Source of the DNA: a bacterium 1xD8-48
GTDB taxonomy: Bacteria; Bacillota; Clostridia; Lachnospirales; Lachnospiraceae
NCBI GenBank assembly: GCA_009917455.1
Contig: QZDS01000013.1
Location: 53,300-117,299 of the forward strand
Length of the DNA: 64,000 nt
Reading direction: 5' to 3'
Of this stretch, positions 1-8,069 are shown piece by piece. Below the pieces are notes generated by a model, which saw only the letters and a list, made by a program, of their open reading frames with translations, made no database searches and was not told where the DNA came from. The translations under genes and the position numbers were made by a program. Position 1 is the first letter of the stretch. Each line of letters starts with the position of its first letter.

Positions 1-159
1 AAGCCCTTCTGCTGTCACAAAAGAATTGAGTGCCATATTTTGGGATTTAAAAGGAGCTACCCTGTATCCGTCCCGCTTTATAATTCTGCAAAGCCCCGCC
101 ACCAGAAGACTTTTTCCTGCACCGGACATTGTTCCCTGAGCCATGATTACCTTTGCCAT
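1..159 (-). CDS. cobQ: Cobyric acid synthase, N-terminal part (runs off the window edge)
   Basis: The first 53 residues are visible, starting [17 protein letters not shown] and continuing to [12 protein letters not shown]. This is the glutamine-dependent amidotransferase that amidates adenosylcobyrinic a,c-diamide in the cytoplasm. The N-terminal P-loop-like GTMSGAGKS and the KSQNMALNS stretch are typical of CobQ/CbiP. The start lies only 2 bases past the end of the upstream ATPase gene, so it is the distal gene of the riboswitch-controlled operon. The rest lies outside the window. Confidence 0.93.
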   Translation of the reverse strand, partial: MAKVIMAQGTMSGAGKSLLVAGLCRIIKRDGYRVAPFKSQNMALNSFVTAEGL

Positions 160-161
160 AT

Positions 162-953
162 TTACCTCCATTCCATCATCTGCCTGATATAGGCAAGGAG
201 TTTTGGATTTCCCGGAAAACTGCTTTCATTCATACCAAAAAGCTGCTCCATAAAGTCGGCTTTAAAAATTTCCTCCGGTGTACCGAACCTTTCCGCATAC
301 TCTCCCCTGAGGCAAAGTATCTTATCAGAAATAATCTTTGCAAGCTCTAACTCATGCAAAGACATAATAACCGTAAGTCCCTTTTTTTCCCTCATTTCCT
401 GTAGTATGGATAAAAATTCCAACTTATATCTGATATCCAAATAAGAGGTCGGCTCATCTAAGATCACAATTTCCGGCTCCTGACAGATTGCCCTTGCCAG
501 CATTACCCTTTGCCTTTGCCCGTCGCTGATCCTTTCAAATTCCTGTCCACAAATATCTGTAATATGCGTAAGTTCCATGACTTCATCAACAATACGCTCA
601 TCCTCCTTTGACAGTACGCCAAACCAGCCTGTATATGGGTATCTTCCCGTTGCCACCACGTCCCGGCAGCTTTTCATTTCTGCCCTTAGCTTCTCGGTAA
701 ATACCACTGACATTTTTTTTGCCAGTTCTCCCGCTTTCATTTCTGCCAGATTATTTTGTTCCAAATATACCTTTCCACCCAGCAACCGCAGTTGTCCGGC
801 AATGCTTTTTAAAACTGTGGATTTTCCTGCGCCATTCGGACCGATCAGCGTCAAGATTTCCCCTCTGGGAAGATTAATTTCAATGTCTTTTATCAACGGT
901 TTCCCATCATACCCTACACACATTTTTTTTGTGGAAAAATAATAATTTTTCAT
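162..953 (-). CDS. ABC transporter ATPase, FecE/BtuD type (corrinoid or metal-chelate import)
   Basis: A 263-residue cytoplasmic ATPase that would power the adjacent FecCD-type permease. Visible motifs are Walker [10 protein letters not shown] near residue 38, an ABC signature written ISDGQRQR instead of LSGGQ near 142, Walker [12 protein letters not shown] and an H-loop MSLHEL. Length fits the FecE/BtuD family. It follows permease and binding-protein genes in one minus-strand operon and precedes cobQ, which supports a corrinoid, cobalt-chelate or tetrapyrrole substrate. The degenerate signature motif is the only oddity. Family assignment is firm; the substrate is inferred from the riboswitch and neighbours. 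Confidence 0.92.
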   Translation of the reverse strand: MKNYYFSTKKMCVGYDGKPLIKDIEINLPRGEILTLIGPNGAGKSTVLKSIAGQLRLLGGKVYLEQNNLAEMKAGELAKKMSVVFTEKLRAEMKSCRDVVATGRYPYTGWFGVLSKEDERIVDEVMELTHITDICGQEFERISDGQRQRVMLARAICQEPEIVILDEPTSYLDIRYKLEFLSILQEMREKKGLTVIMSLHELELAKIISDKILCLRGEYAERFGTPEEIFKADFMEQLFGMNESSFPGNPKLLAYIRQMMEWR

Positions 954-1005
954 ATCACCATCCCTATTTACACCATACCAGAAGAATCGTCCCAGCGATT
1001 CTTTG

Positions 1006-1065
1006 AGAGATGACTTAGATATTCTTAGACGGCGTATTTTGACGTCTTAGAATATCTTCATCTCT
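1006..1065. repeat. Intercistronic palindrome, copy 1
   Basis: A 60-base imperfect inverted repeat. The inner 15-bp stem is AGATATTCTTAGACG with its complement, and the outer 8-bp stem is AGAGATGA with TCATCTCT. A three-base bulge (CTT) lies on one side and the loop is about 11 bases. It overlaps the permease stop codon and lies in the gap before the ATPase gene. A sister copy lies at 3301-3360. There is no T-run, so it is not a simple terminator. It may stabilise or process the operon mRNA, or be a small dispersed palindromic repeat. Confidence 0.75.
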
Positions 1066-2062
1066 TTGCTACCACCCAAAGCACCACAGGAGCTCCAAAG
1101 ATAGCTGTTACCGTACTGATACTAAGTTCCGTAGGTGCCAACATCGTTCTCGCCAGCAGATCGCAAAGCAGGCAGAAAACACTCCCTCCCAGAAAACAGG
1201 ACGGTATCATCCAGATGGGGTCTGCTGTATGAAGAAGCCTTTTGATCAGATGCGGCGCTGCAATTCCTACAAAGGAAATCGGACCTGCAAATGCTACAAT
1301 ACACGCAGATAAAATACTGGAGAAAATCACGATACATACCCGAAGCAGACGTATGTTTACACCTGCGTTCCGGGCATAAGCGTCTCCCAGCCTGTAAGCA
1401 TCAAGGGGTTTTGACATAAGAAAAACTGCAAGGAATGTCATGAAAACCACCACTGCCATAACTTCCACATTCTCCCATGTCATTCCGGAAAAACTTCCCC
1501 TTGACCAGTTATGCAGATTTACAATATCTGCATCATCTGCAAAAGTGACAACCAATTCCGTTATTGCAGAACAGATATAGCCAATCATAACGCCGCTTAC
1601 CACCAGCATTGACATACTGCTGACCCTGTTTGAGAGCAAAAGTACAAATCCCATGGAAAGCATAGCGCCGATAAATGCCCCAAAAATCATAGTTCCTGAT
1701 GTCACCCTGACCGATCTTCCCAGAAGAAAAACCATGATAAGCGCCACTACCATTTTTGCACCAGAAGAAATCCCCAGGACAAACGGACCAGCAATAGGAT
1801 TGTTGAAAAATGTCTGCAAAAGATATCCCGCAAGTGACAATGCTCCCCCCAGGATCAAAACCGCCACTGCCCTTGGAAACCTGATGTCCACCAAAATCTT
1901 TTTAAGGGTTTCATCATCCCCACTTCCGGCAAATATTTTTATCATATCAGGCAGCGTAATCCGGACACTCCCAATACAGATATTCAAAATAACAAAGACA
2001 GCAGTACATATTCCAAGCAAAAGAAACACTGTCATGTATCTGTTCTTTTTGTTTTCCTGCAT
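1058..2062 (-). CDS. FecCD/BtuC-family ABC permease
   Basis: A 334-residue, very hydrophobic protein with about ten membrane segments, the usual size for BtuC/FecD permeases. Family signatures visible include PRAVAVLILGGALSLAGYLLQ, the conserved NPIAGPFVLGISSGA, and GPISFVGIAAPHLIKR near residue 260. The last is the cytoplasmic coupling region. It would form the membrane channel for the ATPase at 162-953 and receive substrate from the lipoprotein at 2088-3290. The binding-protein gene ends 26 bases upstream. Its stop codon lies inside palindrome copy 1. The family call is certain; the transported corrinoid or cobalt chelate is inferred. Confidence 0.94.
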   Translation of the reverse strand: MQENKKNRYMTVFLLLGICTAVFVILNICIGSVRITLPDMIKIFAGSGDDETLKKILVDIRFPRAVAVLILGGALSLAGYLLQTFFNNPIAGPFVLGISSGAKMVVALIMVFLLGRSVRVTSGTMIFGAFIGAMLSMGFVLLLSNRVSSMSMLVVSGVMIGYICSAITELVVTFADDADIVNLHNWSRGSFSGMTWENVEVMAVVVFMTFLAVFLMSKPLDAYRLGDAYARNAGVNIRLLRVCIVIFSSILSACIVAFAGPISFVGIAAPHLIKRLLHTADPIWMIPSCFLGGSVFCLLCDLLARTMLAPTELSISTVTAIFGAPVVLWVVAKR

Positions 2063-2087
2063 TTAATTCACGATACCTTTCCCTTTA

Positions 2088-3290
2088 TCAATCTATATGA
2101 AAAAGATAATGCATATCTTCTTTCTCTCCCCGGAGCATCCCATGAATATCTTCTATCAGATAACCAATGGAAAGAGACTGCTGGTACATATCATTTGTCG
2201 TACACCAGACATTTCCTTCCTTAACCGCCTTAAAATCCGCCAATACCTCACATTTATCAAGGAGTTCTTCCACGCTGGAAATACCGCCGTCTATGGAACT
2301 GTTATAAATTAAAAAATCTGCATCTTTCGCCCCGGAGTAAAACTCCTCTATCTGCATATTCATGGTAGAACGCCTTGTTTCCGAATCGCCCAAGTCTTCA
2401 AAAATATAGTTTCCACCTGCAAGCTCTATCATCTTAGGAACATAATCCGATGACTGCCTTACCTGCACCAGACCATTAGAGGTAATAAAAAAGAAAGCTA
2501 CTGTCTTATCTTTTTTTTCATCCGCGCCCACTCTCTCAAGAATCGCCACTTGTTCCTCAAAAATCTCTTCCGCTTCCTCTTCCTTTCCGAGCAGTGCTCC
2601 GTAAAATTTAACCCATTCTACCCTGCCAAGCGGATGAGACTCATAGCTTGAATACTCTATCATAACAGGAATTCCAAAATCATCCAGTTTTTCTATCACT
2701 TCAGGGGAATGGGAAATCATCATGTTTTCTATGGCCAGTGTACAATTTTTTGAAACTATCAGTTCGTAGTCCGGCTTATTATATTTGCCCGCATAAAGGA
2801 TATCTCCATTTGCCATAGCTTCCTTTGCTGCTTCAATGTACCATCCATCTTCCTTTTGTCCTGAAAATGCAATTGCTCCCAGCCCATCCAGTTCACTAAA
2901 CGCATCCATGGCGGAAGATGCAACCAAATAAATATCCTTTACCGGACATTTCAGCACTACTACTTTGCTATCTGGAATATCTCCACCGGGAATTTCTTTC
3001 TCTAAATTCTGCGGCACTTCTTTATCTTCAGGTACAATCAGATAACGCGCCCCGTCTATTGTTGTTGTCAGAAGGGTATATCCCCCTTCATAATAATCCA
3101 CTTTAAAATTTTCGGCATACCGGATTTCCATGCTTCTTTCATAAACCAGCTTTGCCTCCAATCCCGAATCCGCTTCTATTTCCTCCCTGCCCTCATACAG
3201 GGAGGCAGAATCGGAAGAAGGACTGCTGCAGCCATAAAGCCACAGCAATCCTATCAAAAGAAAAATGACCGTCTTTTTTCTTCCTCTCAT
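2088..3290 (-). CDS. Substrate-binding lipoprotein, BtuF/FepB-like (periplasmic-binding class III)
   Basis: A lipoprotein with a hydrophobic signal peptide and lipobox-like WLYGC, so it should be anchored on the outer face of the membrane. The body resembles class III binding proteins: two lobes, with GLGAIAFSG in the first and DDFGIPVMIEYSSYESHPLGRVEW around the interlobe helix. The longer ORF begins at 3296, but ATG at 3290 has GGAG at proper distance and is preferred. It sits between the NEAT-like lipoprotein and the permease in the riboswitch operon. It probably hands a corrinoid, cobalt chelate or related tetrapyrrole to the permease. Confidence 0.87.
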   Translation of the reverse strand: MRGRKKTVIFLLIGLLWLYGCSSPSSDSASLYEGREEIEADSGLEAKLVYERSMEIRYAENFKVDYYEGGYTLLTTTIDGARYLIVPEDKEVPQNLEKEIPGGDIPDSKVVVLKCPVKDIYLVASSAMDAFSELDGLGAIAFSGQKEDGWYIEAAKEAMANGDILYAGKYNKPDYELIVSKNCTLAIENMMISHSPEVIEKLDDFGIPVMIEYSSYESHPLGRVEWVKFYGALLGKEEEAEEIFEEQVAILERVGADEKKDKTVAFFFITSNGLVQVRQSSDYVPKMIELAGGNYIFEDLGDSETRRSTMNMQIEEFYSGAKDADFLIYNSSIDGGISSVEELLDKCEVLADFKAVKEGNVWCTTNDMYQQSLSIGYLIEDIHGMLRGEKEDMHYLFHID

Positions 3291-3300
3291 CTTCATCTCC

Positions 3301-3360
3301 AGAGATAACTTAGATTTTCTTAGGCGATGTTTTTTGACGCCTTAGAAAATCTATATCTCT
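3301..3360. repeat. Intercistronic palindrome, copy 2
   Basis: Same architecture as the palindrome at 1006-1065. The inner 15-bp stem is AGATTTTCTTAGGCG with its complement, and the outer AGAGAT pairs with ATCTCT. Relative to copy 1 the stem bases differ in pairs, so pairing is kept: ATA/TAT becomes TTT/AAA and GACG/CGTC becomes GGCG/CGCC. It occupies almost the whole gap between the stop of the lipoprotein at 3364 and the start of the next gene at 3290. Confidence 0.75.
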
Positions 3361-3363
3361 TAT

Positions 3364-4326
3364 TCACTCTTTTATTGTGTCTGAATGGAATGTAAGCGTA
3401 TATTCCACTTCATGAGGTTTGCTCATTGCCACAGTGTCCCCAATCACAACCACCGGTTCATCAAACATAAGAACAGGAACTTCAAAAACTGAATCCCCCT
3501 CCGTATTTACCGGAAGATACTTTTCCCCGTCCACGATCATATAATCATAATTGGGGCTGCTCCACTTTAGCGTTGCTATTGCCTGTCCGTCAGTTACTGT
3601 CATTTCTACAGGAGACAGGATTTCAGCTTTCCCGCTCCCTCCTTCAAACGTAATTTCTATGCTGTATGTGCCATCCTCCAAAGCAGTTGTACCTTTGGTA
3701 TCCGCACTCCCGGTCTGTGCATTTTCTTCTGACAAAACTGGGTTAGAAACGCTGACTTTATGGTCATACCATTTTCCCTTTGTCCCAATCAGAGCCAGGT
3801 CAAATTCTTCCCCAAGATAAGGAACCGGCACATCAAAACCATAGACTTCTTCCGTCAGCCCATCACTGTATGTAACCGTATCCTCTGTGGGCATAAGCAG
3901 CTTTGCCCCTTCTTTTTCCGCATCTTCCGCCAGTCCGGGATAAAGATTTATAATCTTTTTTGACCCCAGGGAAATATGGATCGTCATCTTACCATTTTCT
4001 ACAGTCAGTGTCCCTTTCCCCTCACAGGTTTCATTTACCCGGAACATACTGCTGTCTGTTGTAAAATCTGCGGTATATATTCCGTCAGCAAGCTCTGTCA
4101 CCGACTGTTCAGATTCAGAACTTTCACTGCTCTCAAGATTTTCTTCTTTTGATGCTTCAGATGTCGTCTCTGACACAGATTCAGCCACTTCTCCCTGTTC
4201 CTTTTCTGTAAGAGCTGCTGCGTCAATAACAGGATCAGTCTCCTGCACATCACCTTTATTGCCACAGCCTCCCAGCAACACAGCCAAAAGAACTATCACG
4301 GCAGCTGCCACATTTTTCTTCCTCAT
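3364..4326 (-). CDS. Two-domain surface lipoprotein with NEAT-like / iron-transport-associated repeats
   Basis: The signal peptide ends in lipobox LLGGC, then comes an acidic, Ser/Glu-rich linker and two related beta-rich domains. Domain 1 starts near DGIYTADFTTDSSMF and domain 2 near DGTYSIEITFEGGSG; the second has the SSPNYDYM and GEKYLPVN signatures. These resemble the NEAT-like domains annotated as iron-transport-associated. The ATG at 4326 has AGGAGC upstream; the longer GTG-initiated ORF from 4353 overlaps cbiK and is unlikely. Placed between lipoprotein CbiK and the binding protein, it probably binds a tetrapyrrole or metal chelate at the cell surface. The domain name is family recall, not a search result. 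Confidence 0.75.
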   Translation of the reverse strand: MRKKNVAAAVIVLLAVLLGGCGNKGDVQETDPVIDAAALTEKEQGEVAESVSETTSEASKEENLESSESSESEQSVTELADGIYTADFTTDSSMFRVNETCEGKGTLTVENGKMTIHISLGSKKIINLYPGLAEDAEKEGAKLLMPTEDTVTYSDGLTEEVYGFDVPVPYLGEEFDLALIGTKGKWYDHKVSVSNPVLSEENAQTGSADTKGTTALEDGTYSIEITFEGGSGKAEILSPVEMTVTDGQAIATLKWSSPNYDYMIVDGEKYLPVNTEGDSVFEVPVLMFDEPVVVIGDTVAMSKPHEVEYTLTFHSDTIKE

Positions 4327-4345
4327 AGTTTTCTGCTCCTGTCTG

Positions 4346-5635
4346 TTACTCACTCATTACTTTTGCTGTATGCTCTACATAAAGTTTCTGAATATCCTCA
4401 ATCGAACCAAGACCAATAACCTGAACCTCCACGCTGTCAAAACTGCCGGAGGCATTAAACATACTAAGCCATGAATCTTCCTCCTCGCCTGCCATATCAT
4501 TATTGGCATGATCACCTGCTACCACCATAAGGGGACGTAAGATTACTTTCTTATAGCCTGCCTGTGTCACAGCCTCTATTACTGCCTCACAGGATGTTTC
4601 CTCCGGTTCTCCTTCTACTGTTCCGATAAATGCATTGACACAACCGATATCCGTCAATTGTGTCTGCATCTGGCTGTAGCTCACCTTTGCTGCATGGGAA
4701 GTGCCATGTCCCAGAAATACGAACGCTGCTCCATCTTCCTGTGCTTCTGCCAGACTCCCATAACCTGCGTCCGCCACAGCTGCCGCAAGGATCGCCTCCG
4801 CTACCACAGCCTTATCCTCATTAACAACAGATGCATCTGCACCAACCTCTCCAAGAAGCGGCTCTGCAACTTTCACTGTTTCAAACTGATCCTGATAATT
4901 CTCCAGAGTCTCCATCAGTTCATCATATTCCGCGCCATGCATAAGATGGGTAGGCTGTACCACTAAATTCTTCACTCCGTTTGTCACTGCGCGCTCCAAT
5001 GCCTGATCCACATTGTCAATAAACTCTCCATCTCGCGCCTGTACATGGTTAATAATAATCTGTGCTGTAAATGCCCTTCTCACCGACCAGTCCGGATTTG
5101 CCGCCTGTATGGCATCTTCAATTCCCTTAATATCGTCCACACGGCTGTCATTAAAAGAAGTGCCAAAGCTAACTACCAGAATCTCATTTTCTCCAATATC
5201 ATCCTGATTCCTTGGATCATCCTTAGAAGCGTCACCAGTATCCCTTCCAAAATAATCAGGATCTGCCTCTTCACCTTCTACAAGCTCCTTCTGGGCATCT
5301 GTAAGTGCGTCCCATGCTGCTTTCGCCTGTGCACACTGCTCATCAGTATTCTCCGTCCTCGTCTGCACGTAAATTGCATCAATCAACGCGGCAACCTCAT
5401 CGGCAGCTGCCTGATCAGAATCCGCTCCGCCCTCCGCATCATCTGTATCAGCCTGATTCTCTGTTTGACTCTCATCATTCTCATTTTCCGTCTGCGCCTC
5501 TGTAGCAGTCTCACTACTTCCTTCCGTCTGTACGGTATTTCCGCCAGTCTCCGAAGCTCCTTTCGAGCAGCCTGTCAATGCCAGTGAATAAGCTGTAGCT
5601 CCGATTAAAAATGCTGTAACTACTTTCTTTTTCAT
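4346..5635 (-). CDS. cbiK: Sirohydrochlorin cobaltochelatase CbiK, lipoprotein-anchored
   Basis: A 429-residue protein. The CbiK catalytic domain begins near residue 150 with NEILVVSFGTSFNDSR and continues through VQPTHLMHGAEYDEL and FLGHGTSHAAKVSY, which carry the two expected metal-site histidines. Family members insert Co(II) into sirohydrochlorin for anaerobic B12 synthesis. Here a signal peptide with lipobox ALTGC and an acidic Ser/Glu/Thr-rich linker precede it, so the enzyme should sit outside the membrane. This recalls the periplasmic CbiK of Desulfovibrio. It is the first gene after the cobalamin riboswitch and has a good AAGGAG ribosome site. The catalytic call is strong; the extracellular role is inferred. 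Confidence 0.93.
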   Translation of the reverse strand: MKKKVVTAFLIGATAYSLALTGCSKGASETGGNTVQTEGSSETATEAQTENENDESQTENQADTDDAEGGADSDQAAADEVAALIDAIYVQTRTENTDEQCAQAKAAWDALTDAQKELVEGEEADPDYFGRDTGDASKDDPRNQDDIGENEILVVSFGTSFNDSRVDDIKGIEDAIQAANPDWSVRRAFTAQIIINHVQARDGEFIDNVDQALERAVTNGVKNLVVQPTHLMHGAEYDELMETLENYQDQFETVKVAEPLLGEVGADASVVNEDKAVVAEAILAAAVADAGYGSLAEAQEDGAAFVFLGHGTSHAAKVSYSQMQTQLTDIGCVNAFIGTVEGEPEETSCEAVIEAVTQAGYKKVILRPLMVVAGDHANNDMAGEEEDSWLSMFNASGSFDSVEVQVIGLGSIEDIQKLYVEHTAKVMSE

Positions 5636-5685
5636 CTTTTTGTCTCCTCTTTTCTCCCTGCATTGCTATAAGGGTATAAAATTAT

Positions 5686-5733
5686 ATAAAAAAATCCTTT
5701 ACCATAGTTTCAATTCAACTACGGTAAAGGATT
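5686..5733 (-). terminator. Intrinsic terminator of the cobalamin riboswitch
   Basis: The stem AATCCTTTACC with its near-perfect partner GGTAAAGGATT has a loop around TTGAATTGA. On the minus strand it is followed by a run of seven T. It lies between the riboswitch aptamer and the cbiK ribosome site, so it is the likely expression platform that stops transcription when cobalamin is bound. Confidence 0.85.
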
Positions 5734-5819
5734 TGTACACAAAATAAGCCTGCAAGACATACCTAGGTAAGCAAAAACCTGTTATGCTTTTTGCAAGTTC
5801 AACGTACAACCAATTACTC

Positions 5820-6035
5820 GTGGCCTGAAACAAAGTTTCCGTACAACATACAGGCAGGTCTCCCGGCTTATAGATCATCACATCGGCCATCTTCCCAGGA
5901 ATGAATTTGCTTATTTCCCAGTGATATATCGGCTTCTACTCCCTAATTACGGTGACGAGTTCGTACAGGATTCGCACCTGTTTCCCTTTTCACCAAAACC
6001 AATGCAGAATACATTGTTTTGACACCTGTATGTTA
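5820..6035 (-). promoter_or_regulatory. Cobalamin (B12) riboswitch
   Basis: On the minus strand the region contains the diagnostic B12-box AAGCCGGGAGACCTGCC near 5850-5868 and the upstream GAAACAGGTGCGAATCCTG near 5965-5985. Helices typical of the aptamer lie between them. It lies between a strong promoter (6053-6080) and a terminator (5686-5733), ahead of cbiK. Established knowledge: adenosylcobalamin binding represses such operons. It should control cbiK through cobQ. The outer edges are approximate. Confidence 0.93.
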
Positions 6036-6052
6036 TCTATTCAATTGTTCAA

Positions 6053-6080
6053 AGTATATCATATTTTTTTCTTATGTCAA
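6053..6080 (-). promoter_or_regulatory. Sigma-70-type promoter of the riboswitch operon
   Basis: On the minus strand TTGACA (6080-6075) and TATACT (6058-6053) are separated by 16 bases. It lies just past the stop of the upstream gene and directly ahead of the riboswitch, so it gives the corrinoid transport operon its own start independent of cobO. Confidence 0.8.
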
Positions 6081-6094
6081 TACTGCTTCCTTTT

Positions 6095-6787
6095 TTACAA
6101 TTTTCCAAAAATTCTGCTATATCCATAATTCAACGACATATCTGCCACCCTTGCCAGCATACCTCCTTTGGGAAAATCTCTTTCTACCCGGTTCGGACAC
6201 TGCACATTACGGCAGCCTGCACATATACTCTCACATTGAATCTGCTCATCTCGTGTCAGTTCCGCCACAAATACCACACTCTTTTTCGGAATAATGCAGA
6301 AAGCAGTATTGCAGGTAATCTGATATTGAAAACCTTTTAACAGTTCCGGCACCATCTTAAGTGGAAAGTTCTCCTCACTTCCGGGAAAATGGTACCGTGC
6401 AACATGCCAGTTCCTTTTTCCTCTCACATAACGGTTATATGCCCCGTAGCCCATAAGTAACAATTCACTGGCCAATGCTTCCAGCATATAGCTTTCAGAT
6501 AATTGTTCCTTCTCATGGTAGCTCTCCTGCAGACTGTCCAGACTACTGCCTAATGACATAATAACATCTTCATACTCTGCTCCTGCTGTTTCTTTCTGCT
6601 TTCTATTAAATGAACCAGATTCCCTGCTTTCCCAAAATGCCTCTCTTTGCATCAATGGAAGCATCTCCTCTGCCACTGCCCGAAGTTCTACTTCTTGCCT
6701 TTCTCCGTAATGATATTTTCTACACACGCCTTTCAAAAAAGCCTTTCCCAAAAAACGTTCCAACAAATCAGGAAAAAAATCTGCCAT
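6095..6787 (-). CDS. Unknown protein with C-terminal four-cysteine motif, in the corrinoid locus
   Basis: A 230-residue protein of no certain family. It begins MADFFPDLLERFLGK, is rich in charged helices, and has a C-terminal cluster CESICAGCRNVQCPNR (Cys spacing 3, 2, 5). That cluster could bind an Fe-S centre or zinc. It follows cobO by 21 bases with a good AGGTAAA ribosome site, so the two are probably co-transcribed. The setting suggests a role in corrinoid reduction or activation, possibly related to proteins annotated as B12-dependent activation domains. I could not confirm that from sequence alone. Confidence 0.75.
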   Translation of the reverse strand: MADFFPDLLERFLGKAFLKGVCRKYHYGERQEVELRAVAEEMLPLMQREAFWESRESGSFNRKQKETAGAEYEDVIMSLGSSLDSLQESYHEKEQLSESYMLEALASELLLMGYGAYNRYVRGKRNWHVARYHFPGSEENFPLKMVPELLKGFQYQITCNTAFCIIPKKSVVFVAELTRDEQIQCESICAGCRNVQCPNRVERDFPKGGMLARVADMSLNYGYSRIFGKL

Positions 6788-6808
6788 TTTACCTGCCCTT
6801 TCTCTATT

Positions 6809-7336
6809 TTAAAATTCAATCCCTTTTCTTGCCCCTATCCCTTTTTCATAAGGGTGGCTCACACATTCCATCTCTGTGACATAATCAGCCATATCGCTCA
6901 AAAATACCTGGGCACTGCGCCCGGTAAGCACAAGTTCTATTTCCTTATCCGCTTCCTGTTTTCCAAATGTCAGAAGCCGCTTCAGTTTTTCCATATCCAG
7001 CAATCCCCAATTAAGCGGATATGTAATCTCATCCAAAATTACTAATTGGCAATTTCCACTTTCCGCAAGCTCTAAAATCTTGTCCAAAATGCGATTATGT
7101 ATTTCTGTAAGTTCTTCCTTGTCCGATTCTGACATGGAACTATAAAAGCCAAAATTTTTCTCACTGCGTAAAATACTAACTCCCGGCAGATTTTTTAGTA
7201 TATGCAATTCCCCCGTATCATTACCTTTCATAAATTGAGCAAAACATACTTGCATATTCCATCCCAAAGCCCTAATGCAAAGCCCTATAGCCGCGGTTGT
7301 TTTCCCTTTCCCATTACCTGTATATAAATGTATCAT
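6809..7336 (-). CDS. cobO: Cob(I)alamin adenosyltransferase, CobO/BtuR type
   Basis: The P-loop GNGKGKTTAAIG appears at the N-terminus, followed by CFAQFMKG, VILDEITYPLNWGL and VLTGR, all typical of CobO/BtuR (CobA) enzymes. These transfer the adenosyl group of ATP to cob(I)alamin or precursors in the cytoplasm. Length is about 175 residues, as expected. An upstream ATG at 7363 exists, but ATG at 7336 has GCAGGG at good spacing and gives the usual MIHLYTGNGKGKTT start. A promoter candidate lies at 7413-7442. It is the first host gene next to the ICE. Confidence 0.94.
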   Translation of the reverse strand: MIHLYTGNGKGKTTAAIGLCIRALGWNMQVCFAQFMKGNDTGELHILKNLPGVSILRSEKNFGFYSSMSESDKEELTEIHNRILDKILELAESGNCQLVILDEITYPLNWGLLDMEKLKRLLTFGKQEADKEIELVLTGRSAQVFLSDMADYVTEMECVSHPYEKGIGARKGIEF

Positions 7337-7412
7337 AATGCCCTGCCCTTTCCATATATACATACTAATTCTTTAACCTTCATTGACTGCCAATGAAAAT
7401 ATGCATGGGTTT

Positions 7413-7442
7413 ATTGTATCGTATACGACCATCTATTGTAAA
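7413..7442 (-). promoter_or_regulatory. Candidate promoter of cobO
   Basis: On the minus strand TTTACA (7442-7437) and TACAAT (7418-7413) are spaced 18 bases apart, about 75 bases before the cobO start. It lies close to the probable ICE junction, so the insertion may have left only this short native upstream region. Confidence 0.55.
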
Positions 7443-7449
7443 TGATTAT

Positions 7450-7885
7450 CTATATCCTCAAACTCTGTTTTCTACAGACTCGACAACCGTACCCAAATAT
7501 ATATATTTTAATTTTCCACCAAGTTGCATCATGTCGCTCCGGCTCCGCTCTCCGCTCCATCATGCACCTGATTTTCCGTTTCCTCTCTCTCCACACACAG
7601 GGCAAGCATACCTTCGGTATCCTTGCTTCACTCCCACCACGCTTTCTCCACACAGTCGCTTACGGAATGTGCTCCGTTCCTCCGCACATACCGTATCCCT
7701 CCGCTTCGCTCCGGGAGCGTTCTTACGCAAGCGTTGCTTTGCAACCCTTGCCCGCTACCTCTACATTTCCCTTCTCTTCCCATTTACTTTTTCTCAAAAT
7801 TTTCTTTTCCATGCGGTAGCATACGTTCTCTCAAATCGGCTTTTATTATAGAGGGGCTTTCAGTTCTCGAAGAGCAAGTTTCGCC
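7450..7885. other. Non-coding left-end region of the ICE
   Basis: No convincing gene is present here. Several overlapping ORFs occur on both strands, but they lack ribosome sites and have low-complexity products. The stretch has many purine-rich GGAG blocks on the minus strand and a short hairpin CTGTTTTCTACAG near 7,470. It probably contains the ICE terminus and non-coding end DNA. Confidence 0.5.
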
Positions 7886-8060
7886 TGCGTAACTCAAAAC
7901 CCACTTCGTGGATTTTGAGCCACTCCGGCTTACTTGATGGGGCTTCCGCGCCCCATACCCTCGGTTGGCATATCCTCCGGATATGCAGAACTGGCTCCCG
8001 TTACACTCTCGCAGCGTGATAAAGCACGATGGCAGAGCCATCCAGCTTTATCACGGGAAA
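7886..8060. other. Candidate oriT of the ICE with stacked hairpins
   Basis: Four inverted repeats lie directly before mobC: CTCAAAA...TTTTGAG (about 7891-7920), ATGGGGC...GCGCCCCAT (about 7938-7958), GCATATCC...GGATATGC (about 7969-7987), and a nested hairpin at 8015-8055. The last has outer arms CGTGATAAAGC / GCTTTATCACG and an inner GATGGC / GCCATC. Position next to mobC/mobA and repeat structure are typical of transfer origins. The nick site cannot be assigned from sequence alone. Confidence 0.6.
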
Positions 8061-8069
8061 GGATATGAT

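Noticed and set aside
5699..5890. A 63-codon minus-strand frame between the cobalamin riboswitch and cbiK
   Set aside because: It lies within the aptamer and terminator; the sequence is explained by RNA structure and it has no ribosome site.
7450..7890. Several overlapping frames of 60-150 codons upstream of mobC
   Set aside because: Low-complexity Ser/Pro/Leu products, no ribosome sites, frames on both strands of the same DNA; better read as non-coding ICE end.
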